A stretch of 34,347 bases of DNA, from positions 1 through 34,347 of the forward strand of contig UQNA01000031.1 in NCBI GenBank assembly GCA_900542195.1, in the 5' to 3' direction. Below, one piece after another: positions 15,428 through 24,048 of this stretch (positions are counted from its first letter, which is position 1; every line of letters starts with the position of its first letter). The stretch comes from an uncultured Sutterella sp. GTDB lineage: Bacteria; Pseudomonadota; Gammaproteobacteria; Burkholderiales; Burkholderiaceae_F. Both the position numbers and the translations under genes were made by a program. The notes under the pieces were generated by a model. The model worked only from the letters and a program-made list of their open reading frames with translations, made no database searches and was not told the DNA's origin.

Positions 15428-15727
15428 GCGCGGAGAATCAGAAGGTTTTGTCATGTTAACTTCCCAGGAAACTTACCGATGAGGCAAGACAGAGGCGGTG
15501 CAAAGAGTTCCAATTGGCTTTCTCCTGATAATTCGTTGTCTTACATAGACTTAACTGTAAGGTAAATTACGGAATGATCGTCAATGATGTCCGCAAGTAA
15601 AATTAATCCATAGTCGCCTTCCAATAGTTGGTTTCTGACAAAGCACAGGGTCTCAGAGACCAACTAAATGCTCGGAAGAGAAGATGAAGGAGGTCAAAAG
15701 TTGACTGATTAAGAGGAGAAGGAGCTC
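15428..15727. other. Non-coding stretch between groEL and the sensor kinase gene
   Basis: About 300 bases with no credible gene on either strand. The groESL terminator lies just before it, and the leader hairpins at 15627-15664 lie inside it. It presumably contains the promoter of the sensor-regulator-reductase cluster, but I cannot name -35/-10 boxes with confidence. Confidence 0.6.
15627..15664 (+). promoter_or_regulatory. Leader hairpin with two competing pairings upstream of the sensor kinase gene
   Basis: GTTGGTTTCTG (15627-15637) can pair with CAGAGACCAAC (15654-15664), ten of eleven positions plus one G-U. The right arm can instead fold locally as GGTCT-CAG-AGACC (15649-15661). The two forms are mutually exclusive. 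The element sits 63 bases before the kinase ATG and could be an operator or an mRNA switch; neither is proven. Confidence 0.4.
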
Positions 15728-17503
15728 ATGTCTAAAAGAAGAAATTTCTGGACAGGACCTTTGTTCCCCATATTTTTAATTTTTTTGTGTCTTACTTCGG
15801 AAGCACAGGAAAAGCAGACAGTAAATATTGCAATCAGTCGAACCGAAGATCCTCTTTTCTACATCAATATTTTTGCTCCCACTATCGACCATTTACGCAG
15901 GAGCTTTCCGCATTTAGACATTAGAACGGTTGAGGTGGAGAACGATGTCTCCTCGGAAAAGCTAAAAAAGACGAGCTCTGATTTTCTTATTTCTCCAGCA
16001 GGCTTTTTTGCTTTTTTTGATCCAACCACGAAAGGCTTAAGAGAGTTGGCAGCGCGCCACGCTCCTTTAGCAGCGAATCCTTCCGAATCAGTGGGATCCG
16101 CGGTCATAGTCAAAAACTCCCGGACAGATATCAAAGAGCTAAACGATTTACAAGGAAAAAGAATCGTTATTCGGGATCCATCTTCTGTTGCAGGTTGGCT
16201 TGCTGCTAAAGCAGAGTTACTAGAAGCCTTAGGCCCAAAGATGGATAAGGAAAACATTGTCGTCACCAATTATCAATATCCGGATGTTTATTCTTATCTT
16301 GACTCTGGTGAAGCTACGGCAGCCGTTTTGCCTGCATGTGAGTTGGAAGAAGCGGAGGACAAAGGGCTAGTGAAGAAAGGAGATTTTAAAGTTTTAGGCA
16401 AAAAGCCAACTTCGTTAAGCTGTGCCGTCTCTACTCCTCTTTATCCGGATTACGTTTTTTCTTCCTTTCCTCACGTTTCCTCTGAATTAGCCAAGGCCAT
16501 CAGTATTTCTCTTTTAACAATGCCTCATATGCCGGACGGGGCATCTTGGAGCATTGCTGGAGACTTTAGAAGCATCTTGGGACTTTTCAAACGTCTCGAA
16601 ATCGGTCCATATACGCCGATCCCGTTCTCTCTTAAGGCATTCCTTGCGAAGTATATGAAAGAGGTGATATTGGCCGTTTTATTAGTTTTAGGATTGCTTT
16701 TTCATATTTACCGTTCTAACTCCTTGGTGTTTAGCCGCACGGCGGAACTGCGGGAAGCTTTGGCTCAAAGAGACAGAGTATTTGAGATCGCTCGTTCCTC
16801 TTTAAAACGGTTAAACCGTTTAGAGAAAAAAGGCCTGATCTCCCAACTCTCAAGCATGTTTGCTCATGAGTTAAAACAACCTCTATCAGCGGCCGCCAAT
16901 TACGCTAACGGATTAAAACTTTATTCTTCTTCTAAGGAAATCGATCCCGTAATTCTCCAAGGAATCGAGGCAATTGCTTCGGAAACGACTAGGGCGTCTG
17001 AAATAGTAGAACGAGTGAGAAGTTATGCAAAATCTTCTGTTTCTCCTTTGACTGCCGAAGCCGATCTGGCAGAGGCTGTTAGGAAGGCTTTGGCTTCTTT
17101 TTATGCTTATGTGCCGAATGCATGTTCCGTTGTTTCAGACTTGCCGGAACACTGCATTATTCAAGGAGACGTATTGGAGCTGGAAATCTTAGTGCTCAAC
17201 CTTTTGAAGAATGCAGCAGAGGCTGTTGAAACATTGAAAGAGAAAGGCAAAATTCAAGTTTCTCTCCACATAGAGAAAGCAGATGTAGTGCTAACTGTAA
17301 AAGACAACGGCCCAAGAATATCTGATGAAGTTATTGAGAATATGAGACAAGCCTTGCAAGCTTCGCTAAAAAGCGACGGCTTAGGTTTGGGCCTGATGAT
17401 TGTCATGGCAATAGCGGAACGTCACCGTGCTGTGTTTGACATCAAGAGAGGATCCTCCGAAGGTCTTGTTATGCAGTTTATTTTCCCAAAGGACACGAAA
17501 TGA
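15728..17503 (+). CDS. TtrS-like sensor histidine kinase with periplasmic PhnD-type binding domain
   Basis: 591 residues. Sec signal peptide about 1-26 (ends SEAQ); a periplasmic PhnD/SsuA-type solute-binding domain about 30-295 (VNIAISRTEDPLFY at the start; LNDLQGKRIVIRDPSSVAGW in the middle); one membrane helix about 311-328; then a dimerisation/phosphoacceptor domain with His380 in FAHELKQPLSAAANYANG; and a HATPase domain with N box NLLKNAAEAV, G1 VKDNGP and G2 GLGLGLMIV. This order is that of TtrS, the tetrathionate sensor, and related kinases. The GGAG at 15720-15723 supports the ATG. It overlaps the regulator gene by four bases (ATGA). The two reductases that follow suggest it senses their substrate, which is unknown; no tetrathionate reductase genes are present. 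Confidence 0.88.
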   Translation: MSKRRNFWTGPLFPIFLIFLCLTSEAQEKQTVNIAISRTEDPLFYINIFAPTIDHLRRSFPHLDIRTVEVENDVSSEKLKKTSSDFLISPAGFFAFFDPTTKGLRELAARHAPLAANPSESVGSAVIVKNSRTDIKELNDLQGKRIVIRDPSSVAGWLAAKAELLEALGPKMDKENIVVTNYQYPDVYSYLDSGEATAAVLPACELEEAEDKGLVKKGDFKVLGKKPTSLSCAVSTPLYPDYVFSSFPHVSSELAKAISISLLTMPHMPDGASWSIAGDFRSILGLFKRLEIGPYTPIPFSLKAFLAKYMKEVILAVLLVLGLLFHIYRSNSLVFSRTAELREALAQRDRVFEIARSSLKRLNRLEKKGLISQLSSMFAHELKQPLSAAANYANGLKLYSSSKEIDPVILQGIEAIASETTRASEIVERVRSYAKSSVSPLTAEADLAEAVRKALASFYAYVPNACSVVSDLPEHCIIQGDVLELEILVLNLLKNAAEAVETLKEKGKIQVSLHIEKADVVLTVKDNGPRISDEVIENMRQALQASLKSDGLGLGLMIVMAIAERHRAVFDIKRGSSEGLVMQFIFPKDTK

Positions 17504-18126
17504 AGACCTCAGCTCTTTTGCCGTTAATTCGAATTGTGGACGACGATCCTAAAGTTTTAGCTTCCGAGGCTTTCTTGGTTACGATGGCTGGCTTTCAAAC
17601 TATCACCTATGAAAATGCTCAAAGCTTTCTTGAGAACTACGATAGCGTCCGTCCCGGTTGCGTTCTTTTAGATATTCGGATGCCGGGCATGAGCGGCTTG
17701 CAATTGCAGGATGAGATGGTAAAAAGAGAGATTGATTTGCCAATCATATTCCTTACGGGACATGGTGATATTGATATGGCCGTGAAGGCCTTGCAAACCG
17801 GAGCAACGGATTTCTTGGTTAAACCACCGGCTCCGGATCGACTAAAGCTCTCTCTTCAAAAAGCGGTTGATAAGAATATCGAAGACAGAAAAAGACGGGA
17901 AGAAAAAGAACACCATTTAGAACTATTTGAAAAACTTACGCCTTCAGAGCAGTCGGTCGTTTTGAAGATAGCCCACGGAGAAATGAACAAAGTCATAGCC
18001 TTTAATCTTGGCGTATCGGAACAAGCCGTAAAAAACTGGAGAAGTTCAATATTTCAAAAACTCGATTGTAAAAACGCCATAGAGCTGAACTCTTTTCTGC
18101 GTATTGTTGGCATGTGGAAGGACTAG
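17500..18126 (+). CDS. TtrR/FixJ-type response regulator
   Basis: 208 residues. The receiver domain (about 8-125) has the acidic pair Asp14/Asp15, phosphoacceptor Asp58 in VLLDIRMPGMSG, the FLTGH switch Thr and the LVKPPAP Lys. The C-terminal LuxR/FixJ-type helix-turn-helix (about 145-205) reads LTPSEQSVVLKIAHGEMNKVIAFNLGVSEQAVKNWRS across residues 148-184, with an unusual NW where most family members have VKxHR. The start overlaps the kinase stop, so the pair is translationally coupled. It probably activates the flavin reductase genes that follow, the first beginning two bases after its stop. Confidence 0.92.
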   Translation: MKTSALLPLIRIVDDDPKVLASEAFLVTMAGFQTITYENAQSFLENYDSVRPGCVLLDIRMPGMSGLQLQDEMVKREIDLPIIFLTGHGDIDMAVKALQTGATDFLVKPPAPDRLKLSLQKAVDKNIEDRKRREEKEHHLELFEKLTPSEQSVVLKIAHGEMNKVIAFNLGVSEQAVKNWRSSIFQKLDCKNAIELNSFLRIVGMWKD

Positions 18127-18128
18127 TC

Positions 18129-19547
18129 ATGCTGAGAAGAAGATTTCTGTTTTGTCCTATGGTGCTATGGGCTCTCGGAGCAAAAGCCCAAGAGATTGCG
18201 TTTGACGAGGAATATGACATCGTTGTTGTTGGCGGAGGAGGTGCGGGTCTGGCTGCCGCTGCGAGAGCCGGAGAGCTGGGAGCTGACGTTATTTTGCTGG
18301 AAAAAAATAATGCTCTCGGAGGGAATACCTTGATTTCAGGAGGCTTTCTTGGTGTTGTCGACAACAAGAGGCCAAAAAATAGATCCTATCTTGACTCTCC
18401 GGAGAGACACATAAAAGATATCTGGGAGAACGGAGACAGAATCGCAAATAAGAAGCTGATCGAATGTTTGGTTAAAGAATCTCCCAGAATGTTGGCTTGG
18501 ATTGAATCTAAAGGAGTGAAGTTCCAAGATTCGCTTGTGGAGATTTACGGTTCTCATTTTCCTCGCTGCCATGTCCCATTACAGCCCAATGGACTTGCGT
18601 ACGTGCGTGCTCTAAGCGCAGAAGTAATGAGAAACAAAACTCCCGTTCTAACGTCATGCAAAGTTATTGGCCTAATCGAAAACTCTTCAGGGCGAGTAAT
18701 AGGCGTGAGAGCACTGCATAAAGGCCGGGAAAGAAATATTCGGGCACGAAAGGCAGTTATTTTGGCCGCGGGCGGTTTCGGTGCCAATAGAGAACTTGTT
18801 TCTCAGTTTGATCCTCGTCTTACAGGCTTAGCGACTAACAGTTCGCAAGGTTCAACCGGAGAAGTGCTTCTTGCCGCTTCCCGTTTAGGAGCAGACGTGG
18901 TTGACATGGAGCAAATACAGTTCTTACCGGGCCCGTTGCCCAATGGAAAGATCCGTGCCCGATTACACAATAATGTTCAGAGATTCATATTCGTTAACTC
19001 CGAAGGAAAACGATTTGTTGATGAACGTTCACGAAGAGACGTTCTTACAGCAAAAGTTTTAGAACTTCCCGAAAAAAGATGTTTTTGTATCATTGATCAG
19101 GCAGGACTTGAAAGCTATGACTTGTTGGTCCAACGAGATGCCATCCGAGCCGCCGAAAGCGGAGATGCCGTTAAAGCGGATTCCATTGCTGAGCTGGCAT
19201 CAAAATTAGGATTAGATCCCAAAATTCTGCTGCAGACTGTAACTGACAGGAACTCAGAAATAAAGGAAGATAAAACTGACAGTCGCCTTCCTATCTCAAA
19301 GCCTCCTTTCTGGGCTTCAATAGTAACGATGAGAATTCATTACACGATGGGCGGCGTAAAGATAGATGAAAGAGCCCAATGTCTGCGCAGTGGCAAGCCG
19401 GTATCCGGTCTATTTGCAGCCGGAGAGATAACCGGTGGAATTCATGGGAAAAACCGAATAGGCGGAAATGGTCTCGCTGATGCACTTACATTCGGAATGA
19501 TTGCCGGTGAAAGCGCATTTAACACAACTAAAAATTTAAGTCAATAG
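18129..19547 (+). CDS. Exported FAD-dependent reductase, flavocytochrome c/fumarate reductase flavoprotein family (copy 1)
   Basis: 472 residues. The N-terminus MLRRRFLF followed by a short hydrophobic stretch ending AKA-QE looks like a twin-arginine signal. The FAD-binding GGGGAGLAAAA motif begins near residue 35. The fold is that of FccA and urocanate reductase, without a heme domain, so a separate cytochrome must supply electrons. Retained active-site equivalents are Arg303 (RRD, proton donor), His404 (HYTMGG) and Arg443 (NRIGGN); the fumarate-binding His of the IQxHP motif is Leu266 (IQFLP). The substrate is therefore likely an enoate other than fumarate. ATG 18129 with AAGGA upstream is preferred over GTG 18114. 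It follows the response regulator directly, implying one operon. Confidence 0.85.
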   Translation: MLRRRFLFCPMVLWALGAKAQEIAFDEEYDIVVVGGGGAGLAAAARAGELGADVILLEKNNALGGNTLISGGFLGVVDNKRPKNRSYLDSPERHIKDIWENGDRIANKKLIECLVKESPRMLAWIESKGVKFQDSLVEIYGSHFPRCHVPLQPNGLAYVRALSAEVMRNKTPVLTSCKVIGLIENSSGRVIGVRALHKGRERNIRARKAVILAAGGFGANRELVSQFDPRLTGLATNSSQGSTGEVLLAASRLGADVVDMEQIQFLPGPLPNGKIRARLHNNVQRFIFVNSEGKRFVDERSRRDVLTAKVLELPEKRCFCIIDQAGLESYDLLVQRDAIRAAESGDAVKADSIAELASKLGLDPKILLQTVTDRNSEIKEDKTDSRLPISKPPFWASIVTMRIHYTMGGVKIDERAQCLRSGKPVSGLFAAGEITGGIHGKNRIGGNGLADALTFGMIAGESAFNTTKNLSQ

Positions 19548-19643
19548 ACGAGAGATTATTTCTCCGTTTTGCATGGAATTCTAAGATTTCTCCTGTAGCA
19601 ATTGAGTTAATAAAAACCGACTTTAAATTCTTAGGAGAAAAAA

Positions 19644-21119
19644 ATGACAAAACTTTCACGCCGTCTATTTTTAAGCTGCGCTCCAACGGCCGCTGCCTTA
19701 ACAGCTTTAGGCAGTCTTCCGATTTCTGCACAGGCTTCGGAAATCAAATGGGACCAAACCTACAACGTTGTAGTCATCGGGGCTGGTGGTGCCGGTCTCT
19801 CAGCAGCTATCTCTGCTAAAGAAGCCGGAGCTAAAAAAGTTGTCATTTTGGAAAAAATGATGTTCGCCGGCGGAAATACCGTTCGTGCAGGCGGCGGATT
19901 CAATGCTGCTATTAAAGCGGACTATGAAAAGGCTGGAATTACAGATTCTCCTAAGCTTCATGCAGAACAAACACTTGCTGCAGGCGACGGAAGAGGCGAT
20001 CCTGTGTTGGTTAACCAATTGACGGAAAAAGCTCCGGAAAGTGTTCAGTGGCTAAAGGATCATGGCGTTAAGTTCCAAGATCACATTTATCAAATTTATG
20101 GCGGCCTGTACAAGAGAGCCCGCAATCCTCTTGGACCACGTGGCGGCGCTTACATCAAAGCTCTCTTGGAAGTCTGCAAAAAAGAAGATATTCCTATTCT
20201 TTACAACACCAGAGTTGTTGAAATCATCCGCGAAAAACCATTGGGCGGCCGTGTTCTTGGTGTGAAAGTTGAAGAAAAAGGCGGAAAGACTCTCTATATC
20301 AGAGCTACGAATGCCGTTGTAGCTGCAGCAGGTGGTTTTGCTGCCAATGACAGACTCTCCGGTATCCACGATCCGCGTATGGAAAAACTTGGAACTACGA
20401 ATCATCCAGGTGCAACCGGTGATGTATTGATGGATTTGATTGATATTGGCGCAGGTACTCGCGGTCTCGACTACATCCAATGTATTCCTGGCGGAGTTCC
20501 GGGAGAAAAGAAGAGCCCGAACCTCTTTACCCACGTAGATCGTTTTATTTTCGTTAACTTAAACGGACACCGTTTTATTAACGAAGACGCTCGTCGTGAT
20601 GTTCTCAGAGACAAGATGCTCGACCAGCCTGAAACTATTGCATGGACAATTGTCGACGCCGACGGATTTGAACAGCAGAAGAACTCCAAAGGTCCTGAAA
20701 ATGAAGCTGCTCTGAAAGAAGGCACCTTGAAGGTTGGAAACGACATCTCTGATTTGGCTAAGAAGACAAACCTTCCTGTTGATGTTCTGACCAAAACAAT
20801 CGAAGAATATAACAAGGCCGTAGATACTAAGAAAGATCCAATGGGCCGCAATCCTAACGTATTGGTAAACAAGATCGCCAAGGCTCCTTTCTACGCCGGC
20901 CGAGTAACGATGAAACGTCACCATACAATGGGTGGAGTGATCATCAATAAAGATGCCCAAGTGATTGATCGTCGCGGCGAGATTATTCCCGGACTCTATG
21001 CCGCCGGTGAAGTCACAGGCGGTATCCATGGTACTAACCGTGTTGGCGGCAATGCAATGGCTGATATCTTCACATATGGCCGTATTGCAGGAACTAATGC
21101 TGCAAAAAATCCAGCTTAA
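19644..21119 (+). CDS. Exported FAD-dependent reductase, flavocytochrome c/fumarate reductase flavoprotein family (copy 2)
   Basis: 491 residues. A textbook Tat signal, SRRLFLSCAPTAAALTAL, ends near AQA (about 31), so the folded flavoprotein is exported. FAD-binding GAGGAGLSAA at about 46-55. Active-site equivalents: Arg318 (RRD), His426 (HHTMGG) and Arg466 (NRVGGN) are kept, while the His of IQxHP is Ile281 (IQCIP). No heme-binding CxxCH occurs. It is closely similar in layout to copy 1, which lies 96 bp upstream, and both share the FQD...IYG segment, pointing to tandem duplication and divergence. It has its own AGGAG. Codon choice looks more polished than copy 1, suggesting higher expression. 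A strong hairpin follows the stop. Confidence 0.88.
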   Translation: MTKLSRRLFLSCAPTAAALTALGSLPISAQASEIKWDQTYNVVVIGAGGAGLSAAISAKEAGAKKVVILEKMMFAGGNTVRAGGGFNAAIKADYEKAGITDSPKLHAEQTLAAGDGRGDPVLVNQLTEKAPESVQWLKDHGVKFQDHIYQIYGGLYKRARNPLGPRGGAYIKALLEVCKKEDIPILYNTRVVEIIREKPLGGRVLGVKVEEKGGKTLYIRATNAVVAAAGGFAANDRLSGIHDPRMEKLGTTNHPGATGDVLMDLIDIGAGTRGLDYIQCIPGGVPGEKKSPNLFTHVDRFIFVNLNGHRFINEDARRDVLRDKMLDQPETIAWTIVDADGFEQQKNSKGPENEAALKEGTLKVGNDISDLAKKTNLPVDVLTKTIEEYNKAVDTKKDPMGRNPNVLVNKIAKAPFYAGRVTMKRHHTMGGVIINKDAQVIDRRGEIIPGLYAAGEVTGGIHGTNRVGGNAMADIFTYGRIAGTNAAKNPA

Positions 21120-21134
21120 CTTCTAATTTCTCAT

Positions 21135-21174
21135 AGATTCGGTCTCCGAGCATATGTTCGGAGACAGAATCTTG
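21135..21174 (+). terminator. Hairpin terminator after the second flavin reductase gene
   Basis: AGATTC-G-GTCTCCGA (21135-21149) pairs with TCGGAGAC-A-GAATCT (21158-21172) around an 8-base loop, with a single G-A mismatch. The T-tract is short (TTG), so efficiency is uncertain, but the stem is very stable. Confidence 0.7.
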
Positions 21175-21249
21175 TAAGCTCTGTGGAAGAATTAAGCCCA
21201 ATCTTGAGGTGGTAAATTTTCTTGGAGTAGAAAAAGATTCAATAGATTA

Positions 21250-22350
21250 CTAAGCAAGAATAGGAAGTTTTTCCGCTAATCTGTCGAACTCTGGGAGCCA
21301 ATCTCTTTTCCATTCCTTTTTGGTAGCTTCATCAACCCAAGCAGCTTCAATACTGTTTTCAAGCATCTTTCTCAAATCTTCTAAAGAGAATCCTAGAAAG
21401 TTGAACATCAGTAGCCATGATTCAGAAATAGATACCTGATGCATGGTCGGATCATCACTATTTGGAAAAATCTTCAGGCCCAATTCTGCCATTTTTCTCA
21501 CAGGATGCTTGTGTGCCCACTCTTCATCTGTGAAGGTTCTGAGGTAGTAAGAGTTGGTGGGAACTACGGCGAAATGGACGTCGTTATTACGGGCCTCTTG
21601 GACGAGGTCCGGATTGTCGATAATTGTGTAGCCATGATCGATGCGGTCAGCTCCGAGCAGTGTCAGTGAGGTCTCGACGTTGCGCCAATGTTCACCGAAC
21701 TCTCCGGCATGAATTGTGATCTTAAAGCCGGCTTCTTTTGCTAACTTGAATGCTTTCCAGAAGTTTTCCGGCTCATGATTGGTTTCACGGTAGTCGATGC
21801 CCAATCCGATTGTTTTAGGATCGCGGTGGGCAATCATTTCCTGGACTAGTTCAACGGCATCTTCGGCAGACGCCTCACGGTCAATTGCGGGAATGGACCT
21901 TCCAATCACACCGAATTCACGCTCGCCGTCTCCTAAGCCTTCTACAATGGCTTTTTGAGCCTCCTCAAAGGTCATGAAATGCTTAAGACCGGTCCAATTC
22001 CAATAGAACTCGATGTAACGAACACCTTGGTCCGCCACGCGTTTCATATGTTCAAAGGTGATTCTTTTTAAGAATTCCGGCTTTGAAAGGATCTGAGATT
22101 CCAGTGAGCGGAAAATTCTCAGAACACCAACTGGTTTATCCCCACGTGTATAAAACTCGTCTATTGTGGACTGAGGAATGTCAGCACCTGATTCTTTGAC
22201 CAAATCCTCAAAAGTTTGCTTTCCTGTTGTACCAAGCAAATGGCAGTGAAGCTCAACCTTTGGGAAAGAGCTGAAGAAGTCTGTCCATTCTTTAGGCAGG
22301 ACTCTTTGAAAAGGAGAGTCGGGTACAAAACCAGGATTATCTTTTCGCAT
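21250..22350 (-). CDS. Adenosine-deaminase-family protein (amidohydrolase superfamily)
   Basis: 366 residues of the adenosine/AMP deaminase branch of metal-dependent hydrolases; cytosolic. The zinc and catalytic residues are present: His35 and His37 in VELHCHLLGT, the HAGEFGE motif (metal His and catalytic Glu), RIDHGYTI (catalytic His) and PNSDDP (metal Asp). The residue after HxHL is Leu39, where true adenosine deaminases have Asp (HLDG) and adenine or aminofutalosine deaminases have Glu (HLEG), so the substrate may differ. The start is ATG 22350 with CGGAG eight bases upstream; a TTG at 22374 is less likely. It is divergent from the DcuC-type carrier gene, hinting at shared regulation. Confidence 0.85.
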   Translation of the reverse strand: MRKDNPGFVPDSPFQRVLPKEWTDFFSSFPKVELHCHLLGTTGKQTFEDLVKESGADIPQSTIDEFYTRGDKPVGVLRIFRSLESQILSKPEFLKRITFEHMKRVADQGVRYIEFYWNWTGLKHFMTFEEAQKAIVEGLGDGEREFGVIGRSIPAIDREASAEDAVELVQEMIAHRDPKTIGLGIDYRETNHEPENFWKAFKLAKEAGFKITIHAGEFGEHWRNVETSLTLLGADRIDHGYTIIDNPDLVQEARNNDVHFAVVPTNSYYLRTFTDEEWAHKHPVRKMAELGLKIFPNSDDPTMHQVSISESWLLMFNFLGFSLEDLRKMLENSIEAAWVDEATKKEWKRDWLPEFDRLAEKLPILA

Positions 22351-22554
22351 TTTGGGCTCCGTGAGATTAGTCAAAAGGAATATACATCTTTCAAGTTCTT
22401 AATCGTCTCATTTCATAGGGTTTTCTCTGATTTTGCCGTTAAAACAAGTAGTTATCACCCATAGTCTTAACCCGTAAGGTTCATTCCGAAATGCTCCGAA
22501 TGGCGAGGCTCATTAAAATTAAAAGATTCTTAAATAAAATCCCGGAGACCAAAA
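22351..22554. other. Divergent promoter region between the deaminase and DcuC-type genes
   Basis: About 200 bases that must hold both promoters. A small inverted repeat, CATTC (22482-22486) against GAATG (22498-22502), flanks AT-rich DNA leading to the DcuC ribosome site. I found no clear FNR (TTGAT-N4-ATCAA) or CRP site by eye. Confidence 0.4.
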
Positions 22555-23925
22555 ATGATTGATTGCATCCTTGCGGTCATTATTCTTGTAATTACAGGTT
22601 GGGCGATCGCTAAGAACTATGATGCAAAGGTTGTTCTATTTGCCGCCGGCCTAGTGATGCTTTACCTAGCACTTATCAGCGGACACGATGTTCTCGGAGC
22701 AAAAGCTACATCAGGACTGGCGTGGGCCGATCCATTCAAGGTGATTAAGGATCAGTTTGTAAGGCAATTCAGTAATGCAGGTTTAATTATCCTCACGCTC
22801 TTCGGATTTGCTGCCTATATGTCTCATATTGGCGCAAATGACATGGTCATTAAAGTATTAACAAAGCCACTGTCCAAGATCAAACATCCGGCATTATTGA
22901 TTCCGTTGGTTTTCTGGATTGGCACTTGCTTGCAAATTATTATCCCAAGTGCGGCATCTCTAGCAGTAATCTTAATGGCCACACTTTATCCAGTCCTTCG
23001 TGCCGCAGGCCTTTCGACTCTGACTGCCGCCGCTCTTATTGCTACTACCGCTACGATTGTTCCGACTCCGCTGGGTGGAGATAACGTGGTAGCTGCTCGT
23101 GTTCTTGGTTTTGAGAATGTTGTCGATTATGTGTTCTATCACTGCGCACCAATTACCATTCCTGCTTTGTTTGTTATGGGTATTGTTCACTATTTCTGGC
23201 AAACTTACTTAGACAAACGTCAAAGATCGGAACTTGAGGTCTTAAATCAGGAGTCGATGATTGAACAGAATCGCCCTGAAAAAAATACACCGATTTGGTA
23301 TTCAATTTTTCCGGTTTTACCGCTGTTTCTTGTCATCTTTTTCTGGGTATTTTTCCGAAAAGCAAAAGTTGGTTTAGTTGAAATAACTCTCTTCTCTTTA
23401 GTTCCTGCCGTGATTAGCGAACTTGTTCGAAATAAGAATGCCAAAGAAACGATGAAGGATTTAAGACTTTTCTTCAATGGAATGGGAGACGGCTTTTCAA
23501 AGGTAGTCGTATTAATCGTTGCTGCCGCCACAATGGTTGCAGGCCTTCGCGCACTCGGACTCATAGATGCAATTTCTCGCTCTGTGTCTGACTTTGAAAA
23601 CGCCAAAGCAGGTCTTATGCTGGCATTTTCGGCAATTACTGGTTTGATTACCTTCATCAGCGGTTCCGGTAATGCTGCCTTTTATAGCTTTATCGAAATA
23701 ATTCCGCAGATTGCTGAAAAAGCAGGTTTGGACCCAATCATGGTTGCTCTTCCGATGCAATGTATGTCCAACTTGTTCCGCTCAATGTCGCCGGTTGCCG
23801 CTGTGGTAATTATTGTCTCGGCCTCTATCAAAGTTAATCCGCTGGTGTTAGTGAAGAGAACTTGGGTTCCTTTGATGGCAGGTGTGCTGACTGTCCTTTT
23901 GTTGTCTTTCTTGAAATATATCTAG
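22555..23925 (+). CDS. DcuC-type anaerobic C4-dicarboxylate carrier family protein
   Basis: 456 residues with about twelve membrane helices, matching the DcuC family of succinate efflux and dicarboxylate exchange carriers. Characteristic parts are the N-terminal VVLFAAGLVMLYLAL, the central PSAASLAVILMATLYPVLRAAGLS, TPTPLGGDN-like VPTPLGGDNVVAAR, and the C-terminal FISGSGNAAFYSFIEIIP with SNLFRSMSPVAAVVIIVS. GGAG precedes the ATG. It is divergent from the adenosine-deaminase-family gene and ends at a hairpin. Fumarate/succinate exchange would suit the anaerobic metabolism seen here, but some family members move other acids and the purine-enzyme neighbour is unexplained. Confidence 0.85.
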   Translation: MIDCILAVIILVITGWAIAKNYDAKVVLFAAGLVMLYLALISGHDVLGAKATSGLAWADPFKVIKDQFVRQFSNAGLIILTLFGFAAYMSHIGANDMVIKVLTKPLSKIKHPALLIPLVFWIGTCLQIIIPSAASLAVILMATLYPVLRAAGLSTLTAAALIATTATIVPTPLGGDNVVAARVLGFENVVDYVFYHCAPITIPALFVMGIVHYFWQTYLDKRQRSELEVLNQESMIEQNRPEKNTPIWYSIFPVLPLFLVIFFWVFFRKAKVGLVEITLFSLVPAVISELVRNKNAKETMKDLRLFFNGMGDGFSKVVVLIVAAATMVAGLRALGLIDAISRSVSDFENAKAGLMLAFSAITGLITFISGSGNAAFYSFIEIIPQIAEKAGLDPIMVALPMQCMSNLFRSMSPVAAVVIIVSASIKVNPLVLVKRTWVPLMAGVLTVLLLSFLKYI

Positions 23926-23980
23926 GAAATCGAGGAGAGACGAAGCGGATAAGCGCTTTGTACACAGCAAATCCAAAAAA

Positions 23981-24046
23981 GTGCGGTTCTGATTTTTGAG
24001 ATTATCTTGGACTGAACCATACTCGATCTTTAGAGCCGCACGCGAG
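23981..24046. terminator. Possible shared terminator between dcuC-type gene and nikO
   Basis: GTGCGGTTCT (23981-23990) can pair with AGAGCCGCAC (24032-24041), nine Watson-Crick pairs plus one G-U, around a 41-base loop, with GTTTT following. The large loop makes it a weak candidate, but it is the only strong pairing between these convergent genes. Confidence 0.4.
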
Positions 24047-24048
24047 TT

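Noticed and set aside
20052..21029. Long antisense open frames within the second flavin reductase
   Set aside because: Phe/Ser/Asn-rich translations with no start signals, overlapping a clearly functional gene.
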